Source: DATKEH01 sp035546355
Lineage (GTDB): Bacteria > Acidobacteriota > Thermoanaerobaculia > Multivoradales > JAIOJS01
Direction of reading: 5' to 3'
Assembly (NCBI GenBank): GCA_035546355.1
Contig: DATKEH010000300.1
Location: 1-18,813, forward strand
Length of the DNA: 18,813 nucleotides
Numbering within the stretch: position 1 is the stretch's first letter; each line of letters begins with the position of its first letter. The notes under the pieces were generated by a model, which had not been told where the DNA came from, ran no database searches, and saw nothing but the letters and a program-made list of their open reading frames with translations. Below are positions 9,137-16,648 of this stretch, piece by piece. The position numbers and the translations under genes are program-made.

Positions 9137-10192
9137 ATGCCGGATCGCCAGAGCCACCGCACCCTATCGCCGCGGGACCACGACATCCTGCGGGACGTCA
9201 TCTACACCTACATCCTGCGTGGCGAGCCGGTCAGCTCCCGCTCGGTCGCCAAGGGGGATCGCCACGGCCTCTCCTCGGCGAGCATCCGCAACGTCATGGC
9301 CGATCTCGAGGAGGCGGGGCTCCTCCGCCAGCCCCATACCTCGGCGGGCCGGGTGCCGACCGCCGCCGGCTACCACCTCTATATCGAGACGCTGATGCAG
9401 CAGCGAGCGCTGCCCTCGAAGGAGCGCCGCTACATCGCCGATCAGCTGGAGGCCAGCGACCACGCCGCGGGCCGTCTGGAGGCGGCGACGCAGCTGCTGT
9501 CGGAGCTGTCGCACCAGGTGGGGGTGGTGCTCATCCCGGCACTCGGCGATACCGTGCTGAAGGCGGTCGACTTCGTGCCGGTTTCCGGCCGCAAGGTGCT
9601 GTGCGTGGTGGTGTCGACCAGCGGCTTCGTCGACAGCAAGCTGGTGGAGCTCGACGAGCCGGTCGGGCGCGACGAGCTGGTGCGGGCCGGCAACTACCTC
9701 ACCGAGTCGTTCGGCGGGATGACGATGCGGGACATCCGCGAGCGCCTGCTGAAGCTGATGGAGCACGAGCGGGCGCAGGTGGACCAGCTGCTGCGCCTGG
9801 TGGTCAACCTGGCGCGGCAGGGCCTCGGCGACGGCGACGCGCCGGAGCTCCGCCTCGAAGGCGCCACCGAGCTGCTGCAGCAGCCGGAGCTCGCCGACGT
9901 GGCGCGAGTGCGGCGGCTGTTCGACGCCTTCAGTGAGAAGGTGCGGCTGGTGACGCTGCTCAACCAGTGCGTGGAAGGGGCCGGCGTGCGCGCCTGGATC
10001 GGCGACGACAGCGAGCTGACCTCCGAGCTCGACTTCAGCCTCATCGCCTCGCCCTATCGGATCGGCGACAAGGTGATCGGCAGCTTGGGTATCATGGGCC
10101 CCTCGCGCATGGCGTACGAGCGGGTGATCCCGCTGGTGGAATTCCTGGCGACCACCCTCAGCGACGCCCTGGCGAAGACTTTCGAGGGTTGA
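9137..10192 (+). CDS. hrcA: Heat-inducible transcription repressor HrcA
   Basis: A 351-aa HrcA, the repressor that binds CIRCE operators and depends on GroEL for activity, so chaperone titration during heat stress derepresses its targets. The N-terminal winged helix-turn-helix (about 8-80) contains the family signatures SSASIRNVMADLEEAGLL (46-63) and HTSAGRVPT (67-75). The remainder is the GAF-like and dimerisation region, ending with VEFLATTLSDALAKTF. Length is typical. ATG 9137 begins MPDRQ with the conserved helix just after. The upstream Shine-Dalgarno is weak (GAGAAA). It is first in an operon with grpE (11-bp gap), dnaK and dnaJ, the classical arrangement, and reads from the TTGACA promoter. 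No CIRCE is visible in front of it. Confidence 0.97.
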   Translation: MPDRQSHRTLSPRDHDILRDVIYTYILRGEPVSSRSVAKGDRHGLSSASIRNVMADLEEAGLLRQPHTSAGRVPTAAGYHLYIETLMQQRALPSKERRYIADQLEASDHAAGRLEAATQLLSELSHQVGVVLIPALGDTVLKAVDFVPVSGRKVLCVVVSTSGFVDSKLVELDEPVGRDELVRAGNYLTESFGGMTMRDIRERLLKLMEHERAQVDQLLRLVVNLARQGLGDGDAPELRLEGATELLQQPELADVARVRRLFDAFSEKVRLVTLLNQCVEGAGVRAWIGDDSELTSELDFSLIASPYRIGDKVIGSLGIMGPSRMAYERVIPLVEFLATTLSDALAKTFEG

Positions 10193-10203
10193 ACGGAGAC
10201 CGC

Positions 10204-10902
10204 ATGGCAGGTGACGACGAGCGCGACGACCGCGACGGCGGGGAGCAGGAGCCCGAGCCCGGCTTCTACCTCGACCTCGACGCCGAGGAGGACGACGTCG
10301 ATCGGGTGACGCGCGAGGCCCTGGAGGCCCTCGAGCGCGAGCGGCCGGTCGAGCAGGGGGAGTCCCCGGCGCCGCACGGCGAACTGCTCGCCACGGCCCG
10401 GCCGCGCGGCGCTGGCGACGAGGACGACGCCGAGGGAGAGGCGATGACCATCGCCCGGCTCGAGGAGGAGCTCGCCGAGCTGCGCGACCGTTCCATCCGC
10501 ACGCTCGCCGATTTCGACAACTTCCGCAAGCGGGCCGAGCGCGAGCGCGACGAGCTGCGCCGGCTGACCCGGAGCGACATGCTGCGCGACTTCCTGCCCG
10601 TGCTGGACAACCTCGAGCGGGCGCTGAGCGCCGGCGGCAGCGTCGAGGACCTGAAGCTCGGTGTCGAGATGACGCTCAAGCAGTTCCGGGACCTGCTGCG
10701 CCAGCACGGGGTGGTGGCGGTCGAGTCGGTGGGGGCGCCCTTCGATCCCAACGTCCACGAAGCGGTGGTGCGGGACGAGGACCGGGACGCCGAGGTGCCG
10801 ATGGTCACCGAGGAGCTGCAGCGCGGTTACACCGTCCAGGGGCGGCTGCTGCGGCCCGCCATGGTGCGGGTAGCGGTGCCGCTCGAGGAGGGCGAGGAGT
10901 GA
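10204..10902 (+). CDS. grpE: Nucleotide exchange factor GrpE
   Basis: A 232-aa GrpE, which releases ADP from DnaK and acts as a thermosensor of the folding cycle. The dimerising coiled coil starts about residue 82 and contains RTLADFDNFRKRAERER (99-115). The four-helix and beta-wing parts follow: FLPVLDNLERAL (130-141), GVVAVE (169-174), FDPNVHEAV (180-188), and GYTVQGRLLRPAMVRVA (208-224). The N-terminal 80 residues are strongly acidic and disordered-looking (Asp/Glu-rich), longer than in most GrpEs, making the protein some 30-40 aa above usual length. ATG 10204 is preceded by GGAG at a good distance and lies 11 bp after hrcA. A second in-frame ATG at residue 81 (MTIARLEE), just before the coiled coil, would produce a core-length protein. 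Confidence 0.97.
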   Translation: MAGDDERDDRDGGEQEPEPGFYLDLDAEEDDVDRVTREALEALERERPVEQGESPAPHGELLATARPRGAGDEDDAEGEAMTIARLEEELAELRDRSIRTLADFDNFRKRAERERDELRRLTRSDMLRDFLPVLDNLERALSAGGSVEDLKLGVEMTLKQFRDLLRQHGVVAVESVGAPFDPNVHEAVVRDEDRDAEVPMVTEELQRGYTVQGRLLRPAMVRVAVPLEEGEE

Positions 10903-10903
10903 C

Positions 10904-10908
10904 GGAGG
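10904..10908 (+). promoter_or_regulatory. Shine-Dalgarno GGAGG fixing the dnaK GTG start
   Basis: GGAGG at 10904-10908, seven nucleotides before the GTG at 10916, is the strongest ribosome binding site seen in the window. It supports the non-ATG start of dnaK. Confidence 0.75.
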
Positions 10909-10915
10909 TGGCGGC

Positions 10916-12745
10916 GTGAGCAGGGTCCTGGGCATCGACCTGGGCACCACCAACAGCTGCGCCTGCGTGATGGAGGGGGGCGGGCCGCGCGTGCTGCCCA
11001 ACCGCGAAGGCAGCCGCACGACCTCGTCCATCGTCGCCTTCGCCGAGGACGGCGACCGGTTGGTCGGCCAGATCGCCAAGCGCCAGGCGATCACCAATCC
11101 GCAGAACACCATCTTCGCCGTCAAGCGACTCATCGGCCGTAAGTTCGAATCCGACCCGGTGCACAAGGCGCACGACGTGCTGCCCTATACGCTGGTCGAG
11201 GCGCCCAACGGCGACGTCAAGATCCAGGTGCGCGATCGCCAGTTCAGCCCGGAGGAGATCTCCGCCTTCATCCTCCAGGAGATCAAGAACTTCGCCGAGG
11301 AGGCGCTGGGCGAGGAGGTCTCCGAGGCGGTCGTCACGGTGCCCGCCTACTTCGACGACTCGCAGCGCCAGGCGACCCGCGACGCGGGCAAGATCGCCGG
11401 CCTGGAAGTGCTGCGCATCATCAACGAGCCCACCGCGGCGGCCCTCGCCTACGGCATGGAGAAGCGGGGCGGCGTGCGGCACGTGGCCGTCTACGACCTC
11501 GGTGGCGGGACGTTCGACGTCTCCATCCTCGAGCTCGACGAGGGGGTCTTCCAGGTCAAGGCCACCGCCGGCGACACCTTCCTCGGGGGGGAGGACTTCG
11601 ACCAGCGCATCATGGACTGGCTGATCGAGGAGTTCAACGCCGAGACCGGGATCGACCTGCGGAGCGATCGCATGGCCCTGCAGCGCCTCAAGGAGGCCGC
11701 CGAGCGGGCCAAGTGCGAGCTGTCCACCAACGCCGAGGCGCCGATCAACCTGCCCTTCATCTCGGCCGACGAAACCGGGCCGCGGCACCTGTCGCGGATG
11801 CTGACCCGCGACAAGCTCGAGGAGCTGGTGCGCGGGCTGGTCGAGCGCACCGTGGGCCCGTGCCGCGACGCCCTTTCTGCCGCCGGGCTGCGGCCCTCCG
11901 AGATCGACGAGGTGCTGCTGGTGGGTGGGCAGACCCGCAGCCCGATCGTCGCCCGCACCGTCGCCACGCTGTTCGAGCGCGAGCCGAGCCGCGACATCAA
12001 CCCCGACGAGGTGGTGGCGGTGGGGGCGGGCATCCAGGGGGCCATCCTCAAGGGCGAGATCAAGGACATGGTGCTGCTCGACGTCACGCCGCTGTCGTTG
12101 GGAATCGAGACCCACGGAGGGCTGTTCACCCGCTTGATCGAGCGCAACTCCTTCGTCCCCACCAAGGTCGCCCAGACCTTCACCACCGTGAGCGACAACC
12201 AGGAGACCGTCGAGGTCCACGTCCTGCAGGGCGAGCGCGAGATCGCCGCCGAGAACCGGTCCCTCGGCCGCTTCGACCTGACGGGCATCCCGTCGGCCCC
12301 GCGCGGCATGCCCCAGATCGACGTCACCTTCGCCATCGACTCCAACGGCATCGTCAACGTCTCCGCCCGCGACATGGCCACCGATCAGGTGCAATGCATC
12401 CAGATCAACCCGGCCGGGGGTCTCACCAAAGACGAGGTGGAGCGGCTGGTCGACGAGGCTCGCGAGTTCGCCGCCACCGACGCCGACCGCCGCGAAGTGC
12501 GGCGCCTCAAGAACCGCCTCGAAGGGCTGATCTACACCACCGACCGGGTCTTCGAGCAGCTGCGTGAGGGGATGGAGGCCGGCGAGCAGAAGCAGATCGC
12601 GCAGATGCTGCTGCGGGCCCGGATGTCCCTCGCCCAGGACGAGAAGGCGGAGGTCGAATCGTCCCTCTTCGACCTCAACAACGTCTCCCGCCGGCTCTCC
12701 GAGCTGATGCTGGAGCAGACCGGAGGCGAAGCGGTCAAGGGGTGA
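10916..12745 (+). CDS. dnaK: Chaperone DnaK (Hsp70), short C-terminus
   Basis: A 609-aa Hsp70, the ATP-driven chaperone working with DnaJ and GrpE. The ATPase domain shows GIDLGTTNSCACV (6-18), VPAYFDDSQRQAT (142-154), NEPTAAALAYG (170-180), VYDLGGGTFDVS (192-203), and VGGQTRSP (336-343). The interdomain linker VLLDVTPLSLGIE is at 386-398. The substrate-binding beta domain follows (HVLQGERE, PRGMPQIDVTF, ending near 500), then a helical lid (503-600). It stops about 30 residues short of typical DnaK (around 638 aa) and lacks the disordered, acidic end motif. SBD positions also diverge: RNSFVP replaces the usual RNTTIP, and the segment after SARD reads MATDQVQCIQINPAGG. It may therefore be a specialised paralogue rather than the only DnaK. 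The GTG start has a strong GGAGG upstream. Confidence 0.96.
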   Translation: MSRVLGIDLGTTNSCACVMEGGGPRVLPNREGSRTTSSIVAFAEDGDRLVGQIAKRQAITNPQNTIFAVKRLIGRKFESDPVHKAHDVLPYTLVEAPNGDVKIQVRDRQFSPEEISAFILQEIKNFAEEALGEEVSEAVVTVPAYFDDSQRQATRDAGKIAGLEVLRIINEPTAAALAYGMEKRGGVRHVAVYDLGGGTFDVSILELDEGVFQVKATAGDTFLGGEDFDQRIMDWLIEEFNAETGIDLRSDRMALQRLKEAAERAKCELSTNAEAPINLPFISADETGPRHLSRMLTRDKLEELVRGLVERTVGPCRDALSAAGLRPSEIDEVLLVGGQTRSPIVARTVATLFEREPSRDINPDEVVAVGAGIQGAILKGEIKDMVLLDVTPLSLGIETHGGLFTRLIERNSFVPTKVAQTFTTVSDNQETVEVHVLQGEREIAAENRSLGRFDLTGIPSAPRGMPQIDVTFAIDSNGIVNVSARDMATDQVQCIQINPAGGLTKDEVERLVDEAREFAATDADRREVRRLKNRLEGLIYTTDRVFEQLREGMEAGEQKQIAQMLLRARMSLAQDEKAEVESSLFDLNNVSRRLSELMLEQTGGEAVKG

Positions 12746-12806
12746 GGACCGGCTTCCGGCCCCGGCCGCGACGGTGCCCGCCGCGGCGTCAGCCATCTCC
12801 AGTGTG

Positions 12807-13937
12807 ATGACGAGCAAGCGCGACTACTACGACGTGCTCTCCGTCCCCCGCGACGCCGCGGCGGCGGAGATCAAGAAGGCGTACCGCAAGCTGGCGGTGC
12901 AGGACCACCCGGACCGCAACGCGGGCGATCCCGCGGCCGAGGAGCGGTTCAAGGAGGCGGCCGAGGCCTACGCCGTGCTCTCCGATCCGGAGAAGCGATC
13001 GCGCTACGACCGGCTCGGCCACGCCGGCGTCGGCGGGCCGGGCGGGTTCTCGGGCTTCGACCCCACCACCTTCGGCGACTTCGCCGACATCCTCGGCGAC
13101 CTGTTCGGGTTCGGCGACCTGCTCGGCGGCGGGCGGCGCCGCGGGCGGCGCGGCGGCGGCGTCCCCGGCGCCGACCTGCGATACGACCTCGCGGTGAGCT
13201 TCGAGGAGGCCGCGTTCGGGACCCAGCGCACCCTGCGCATCCCCCGACTCGAGGGCTGCCCCGATTGCGACGGCACCGGCAGTGCGGGGAAACGACCGCC
13301 CCAGACCTGCAACGCCTGCGGCGGCCTGGGCCAGGTGCGCTTCAACCAGGGCTTCCTGACCGTCGCCCGCACCTGCCCGCAGTGCCGCGGCGCCGGCGCC
13401 GTCATCGTCGATCCCTGCCCCCGCTGCCGCGGCAGCCAGCGGGTGGAGCAGGAGCGGACGCTCGAGGTGACCATCCCCGCCGGCGTCGAGACCGGCAACC
13501 GCCTGCGCCTCACCGGCGAGGGCGAGGCGGGGGCGGGCGCCGCGCCGCGTGGCGACCTCTACGTGATCGTCCACGTCGAGCCCCACCCGCAGTTCCACCG
13601 CGAGGGGCCGCACGTGCTGAGCGAGGTGGAGATCGGCTATCCGCAGGCGGTGCTGGGGGGCGCCATCGAGGTGCCGACCCTGCACGGCGAGGTGCCGTTG
13701 GAGATCCCTCCGGGAACGCAGCCGGGGGAGAGTTTCCGCCTCGCCGGGCAGGGGGTGGCACGGCTGGACGGGCGCGGCAAGGGCGACCACATCGTCCAGG
13801 TGCGGCTCCACCTGCCGCCCCACACCTCGCTCGCCGAGGAGGAGCGGGAGCTGCTCAAACGCCTGGCGGAACTGCAAGGGCGGCCGGTGCGCGAGCGCCG
13901 CTCGGTGAAGGAGAGGGTGAAGGACCTCTTCGGATAG
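12807..13937 (+). CDS. dnaJ: Chaperone DnaJ (Hsp40)
   Basis: A 376-aa class I J-protein that delivers substrates to DnaK and stimulates its ATPase. The J-domain (5-70) carries the essential HPD at 34-36. A Gly/Phe-rich segment follows (72-118), including a phenylalanine-dense stretch FADILGDLFGFGDLLGGG. The zinc-finger domain has four CxxCxGxx repeats, at C151/C154, C168/C171, C190/C193 and C204/C207, the last ending in GSQ rather than GxG. C-terminal substrate-binding domains fill 215-345. Length is typical. ATG 12807 (MTSKRDYYDVL) matches the family start. A GTG one codon earlier and one at 12774 are in frame but have no better ribosome site. It lies 61 bp downstream of dnaK with no terminator seen. 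Confidence 0.97.
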   Translation: MTSKRDYYDVLSVPRDAAAAEIKKAYRKLAVQDHPDRNAGDPAAEERFKEAAEAYAVLSDPEKRSRYDRLGHAGVGGPGGFSGFDPTTFGDFADILGDLFGFGDLLGGGRRRGRRGGGVPGADLRYDLAVSFEEAAFGTQRTLRIPRLEGCPDCDGTGSAGKRPPQTCNACGGLGQVRFNQGFLTVARTCPQCRGAGAVIVDPCPRCRGSQRVEQERTLEVTIPAGVETGNRLRLTGEGEAGAGAAPRGDLYVIVHVEPHPQFHREGPHVLSEVEIGYPQAVLGGAIEVPTLHGEVPLEIPPGTQPGESFRLAGQGVARLDGRGKGDHIVQVRLHLPPHTSLAEEERELLKRLAELQGRPVRERRSVKERVKDLFG

Positions 13938-14007
13938 AGGTTGGATGACCCCACATGTCCTCTTCGGGTCGGTACGCCGTCGTCCAACTCCCACCCCGTG
14001 CCCCCTG

Positions 14008-14034
14008 TCACCCCTCTCACCCCTCTCACCCCTG
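14008..14034 (+). repeat. Three tandem 9-bp repeats (TCACCCCTC)
   Basis: TCACCCCTC at 14008-14016 and 14017-14025, then TCACCCCTG at 14026-14034. It is a pyrimidine-rich tract in the dnaJ-prmA gap, immediately before a hairpin. It is too short to call a minisatellite but could vary in copy number between strains. Confidence 0.7.
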
Positions 14035-14067
14035 CCCCTGTCTCCCCTCGCCTGGGGAGAGAGGGGT
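14034..14067 (+). terminator. Strong hairpin between dnaJ and prmA (terminator-like, no T-tract)
   Basis: TCTCCCC (14041-14047) pairs with GGGGAGA (14054-14060) across the loop TCGCCT. After a G/G mismatch the stem extends by CCCCT (14035-14039) with AGGGG (14062-14066) plus a G-T wobble: 12 Watson-Crick pairs in all. No T-run follows. It lies about 97 bp after dnaJ and just ahead of prmA. CCCCTCTCCC/GGGAGAGGGG-type stems are also common dispersed repeats in GC-rich genomes, so it may be a repeat copy. Confidence 0.5.
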
Positions 14068-14089
14068 CCAGACCACGGTGCCTCGGGTG

Positions 14090-14968
14090 ATGCCCGACCG
14101 GCGGGTCGGTGACCGCTACGGATACCTGCGGCGGACCTACCGCACGACGGAGGCGGAGGAGGAGCGGCTGGTCGCCGAGCTGTGGCAGCGGGGGTCGCTG
14201 GGGACCCAGACACTGGCCACCGACCCCGGTCACTGCCTGCTGGTGGCCTGGTTCCCGCAGGGGGCCGAGCCCCCCGACCCCCCTGGGTTCGAGCGCCTCG
14301 AGGAGGCGGTCGTCGCCGACCAGGACTGGCTGGCGCCGTACCGCGCCTGGGCCCAGCCGTTTGCGGTCGGCCGCCGCCTGCTGATCGACCCCCGCGAGCC
14401 GGATGCGGCGCCTCCCGAGGCGGAGGGCAGGCAGCTGCTGCGCCTGCCCGCCCGCACCGCCTTCGGCACCGGCAGCCACGAGACGACGCGGCTGGTCCTC
14501 GAGTGGCTCGAGGACCTGGACCTGGCGGCGACGGACCTGCTCGACGTCGGCACCGGCAGCGGCATCCTGGCCCTGGCTGCGCTCCTCGGCGGGGCGCGAC
14601 GGGTGGTGGCGATCGACGTCGACCCCGCGGCGGCGCTGATCGCCGGCCAGTACGCCCGCGCCAACCGGCTGCCCGCGCCGGAGGGCCGGTTGCTGGTGTT
14701 GGCGGGCGGCGTCGCGGCCCTGGCGCCTGCGCCGCGCTTCCACTGGGCGCTGGTCAACGTCCTGCCGCACCGCATCCTGCCGCACGCCCGGGAAGTCGTG
14801 GCCCGCGTGCGGCCGCAGGGACGGCTGGTGGTCTCCGGCATGCTGGTCGCCGAGGCGCCGGAGGTGCTCGCCGCCTGGCGCCGGGCCGGTGCCGAGCCGC
14901 TCGCCAGCCGCACCGCCGGCGAGTGGCAGGCGTGGCAGCTGCGGCGCGCCGGCGAGGAAGGGCGTTGA
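14090..14968 (+). CDS. prmA: Ribosomal protein L11 methyltransferase
   Basis: A 292-aa PrmA, which trimethylates ribosomal protein L11 using S-adenosylmethionine. The small N-terminal substrate-recognition domain (about 10-60) is poorly conserved. It is followed by the family landmarks DWLAPYRAWAQPFAVGRRLLI (79-99; shown in part), the signature AFGTGSHETT (124-133), motif I LDVGTGSG (151-158), the acidic AIDVDP (174-179), and NVLPHRIL (223-230), equivalent to the NIL motif. Length equals E. coli PrmA (293 aa). ATG 14090 is preferred because longer in-frame starts would translate the repeats and hairpin upstream. The gene follows dnaJ after a 152-bp gap and overlaps the transporter start as TTGA. 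PrmA next to dnaJ and rsmE is a widespread conserved order. Confidence 0.95.
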   Translation: MPDRRVGDRYGYLRRTYRTTEAEEERLVAELWQRGSLGTQTLATDPGHCLLVAWFPQGAEPPDPPGFERLEEAVVADQDWLAPYRAWAQPFAVGRRLLIDPREPDAAPPEAEGRQLLRLPARTAFGTGSHETTRLVLEWLEDLDLAATDLLDVGTGSGILALAALLGGARRVVAIDVDPAAALIAGQYARANRLPAPEGRLLVLAGGVAALAPAPRFHWALVNVLPHRILPHAREVVARVRPQGRLVVSGMLVAEAPEVLAAWRRAGAEPLASRTAGEWQAWQLRRAGEEGR

Positions 14969-15882
14969 GGCACGTCCTGGAGGCCAGTCGCGCCCCGGGC
15001 CGGCCCCTGCGCACCGCTGCGCTTACCCTCCTCGCCCTCGTCGCCTTCGCCGGCAACTCGCTGCTCTGCCGTCTGGCACTCGGCGAGGGGACGATCGACG
15101 CCGCCAGCTTCGCCTCGCTACGGCTCTGCTCCGGGGCCCTGGTGCTGGTTGCCCTGGTGGCCGGACAGCAAGGCGGTGCCCGCTGGCGGGGGGCGGGTAG
15201 CTGGGGTTCGGCGCTGGCGCTGTTCCTCTACGCCGTTCCCTTCTCCTTCGCCTATCTGAGCCTGACCACCGGCGTCGGCGCGTTGGTGCTGTTCGCCGCC
15301 GTGCAGGCCACCATGATCCTGGCGGGAATCCGCAGCGGCGAGCGCCCGCGCGCCCTCGAGTGGCTCGGCCTCGTGTTGGCCCTCGGTGGGCTGGGGGTGT
15401 TGGCGCGCCCCGGCGAGATGGCGTCTCCGGCTCCTGGCCTGGCGTCGATGGCGCTGGCTGGCGTGGCCTGGGGGGTCTACTCGCTGCGGGGCCGCGGCGG
15501 CGAGGCGCCGGTGGTGGCCACCAGCGGCAACTTCCTGCGCGCCGCGCCCCTGGCGCTGCTGGTCAGCCTGGCGCTGTCGCCGCACGCTCACCTCACCGTC
15601 GAGGGAGCGCTGCTGGCCGTGGTCTCGGGCGCGCTCGCTTCCGGCCTCGGCTACGTCGTGTGGTACGCGGCGCTGCGCGGCTTGACGGCGACGCGTGCCG
15701 CGGTGGTCCAGCTCGCCGTGCCCGTTCTCGCCGCCGCAGGGGGCGTCTGGCTGCTGAACGAGGCCGTCACCCTGCGGCTGCTGGTCGCCTCTCTGCTGAT
15801 CCTCGGTGGCGTCGGCGTGGCCCTGGCTGCCCGGTGGCGTCTCGCCCCTACGGCGCCAGCGGCGGTGGTGGCGCAGCCGTGA
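14965..15882 (+). CDS. EamA/DMT-family membrane transporter
   Basis: About 305 aa, almost entirely hydrophobic, with roughly ten predicted transmembrane helices. They form two EamA repeats (about 17-145 and 160-295), the architecture of drug/metabolite transporters that export or import amino acids, nucleotides or other small metabolites. The first helix contains ALTLLALVAFAGNSLLCRLAL, and the second repeat ends with WLLNEAVTLRLLVASLLILGG (shown in part), close to the classical E-x-x-x-x-x-x-G pattern of the family. The proposed TTG start (14965) overlaps the prmA stop as TTGA and has GAGGAAGG just upstream; otherwise the gene would have to begin inside its first helix. It ends in a GTGA overlap with rsmE, so it is embedded between two methyltransferase genes. 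Substrate cannot be predicted. Confidence 0.88.
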   Translation: MRHVLEASRAPGRPLRTAALTLLALVAFAGNSLLCRLALGEGTIDAASFASLRLCSGALVLVALVAGQQGGARWRGAGSWGSALALFLYAVPFSFAYLSLTTGVGALVLFAAVQATMILAGIRSGERPRALEWLGLVLALGGLGVLARPGEMASPAPGLASMALAGVAWGVYSLRGRGGEAPVVATSGNFLRAAPLALLVSLALSPHAHLTVEGALLAVVSGALASGLGYVVWYAALRGLTATRAAVVQLAVPVLAAAGGVWLLNEAVTLRLLVASLLILGGVGVALAARWRLAPTAPAAVVAQP

Positions 15883-16568
15883 CGACAGTGGTGGTGGGGG
15901 TGGAGGAGATCGACGCCGGCCTGGCGCGGGTGCGCGGCGACGCCTACCGGCACCTCTTCCGCGCCCGCCGCCTGGCGCGCGGCGACCGCCTGCGGGTCAC
16001 CGACGGCTGCGGCCGGGCGCGGTGGGCCGAGGTGGAGCAGGTCGTCGGTCACCAGGCGACGCTGGTGCTCGCAGCCGCCGCACCGGCGAACGAGCCGGCG
16101 GTGCGGCTGGAGTTGCTGGTGGCGCCGCCGCGCCCGGAGCGCGCCGCCTGGCTGGTGGAGAAGGCGACCGAGCTCGGCGCCGCCGCCGTGCGCTTCCTGG
16201 TGTGCGAGCGCTCCGCGCGGCTGCCGGGCGAGGGGGCGCTGCAGCGCCTGCGGCGGGTGGCGCGGGCAGCCGTCGAACAGTGCGACCGCGCCTGTCTGCC
16301 GGAGATCTCCGGCCCGCACCCGCTCGAGGAGCTGCCCACGCTGCTCGCCGGCGCCGAGCGGGTCTGGTGCCTCGATCCCGGCGGGGCGCGGCGGCTGGCC
16401 CCCGCCGGCAGCGGCCCGTGGAGGGTACTGGTGGGGCCGGAGGGCGGCTGGAGCGAGGGAGAGCGCCGGGACCTCGCTGCCGCCGGTTGTCTGCAGGCCT
16501 CGCTCGGGCCCCGCGTGCTGCGCATCGAGACCGCCGCGGTAGCGGCGGCGGCCCGGCTGCTGAGATGA
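15879..16568 (+). CDS. rsmE: 16S rRNA (uracil1498-N3)-methyltransferase
   Basis: A 229-aa SPOUT-class methyltransferase that methylates U1498 of 16S rRNA in the assembled 30S subunit. An N-terminal PUA-like domain (about 1-70) precedes the SPOUT domain. Diagnostic motifs: HLFRARRLARGD (25-36), WLVEKATELGA (91-101), AVEQCDRACLPEI (131-143), LVGPEGGWSEGE (184-195), and LGPRVLRIETAA (209-220). The last two form the SAM-binding trefoil knot. Length is slightly short of the usual 240-245 aa, with no motif missing. The GTG start lies in the transporter stop (GTGA), again suggesting translational coupling. It closes the operon that starts at hrcA or prmA. Another promoter-like element begins 22 bp after its stop. 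Confidence 0.96.
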   Translation: MTTVVVGVEEIDAGLARVRGDAYRHLFRARRLARGDRLRVTDGCGRARWAEVEQVVGHQATLVLAAAAPANEPAVRLELLVAPPRPERAAWLVEKATELGAAAVRFLVCERSARLPGEGALQRLRRVARAAVEQCDRACLPEISGPHPLEELPTLLAGAERVWCLDPGGARRLAPAGSGPWRVLVGPEGGWSEGERRDLAAAGCLQASLGPRVLRIETAAVAAAARLLR

Positions 16569-16589
16569 CGGTGCCACGCCCGGCGCACG

Positions 16590-16598
16590 TGCTACCAT
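16590..16598 (+). promoter_or_regulatory. Candidate extended -10 promoter for pilT
   Basis: TGCTACCAT (16590-16598) is an extended -10 (TG-N-TACCAT; 4 of 6 to TATAAT) in the 80-bp gap between rsmE and pilT, 50 nt before the pilT ATG. No good -35 is seen, as tolerated by extended -10 promoters. The same GCTACCAT occurs at the hrcA promoter. Confidence 0.4.
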
Positions 16599-16648
16599 GA
16601 AACCGTCCCTTTTCGCGACCATCGACCTGCATCGGCCGGGAGCAGCGC

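Noticed and set aside
10805..12817. A 670-codon open frame on the minus strand
   Set aside because: It is the antisense shadow of dnaK, with biased composition and no recognisable domain.
13955..14089. An in-frame 45-codon extension of prmA
   Set aside because: It would translate the tandem repeats and hairpin (His/Pro/Ser-rich), and PrmA homologues start at about the ATG at 14090.
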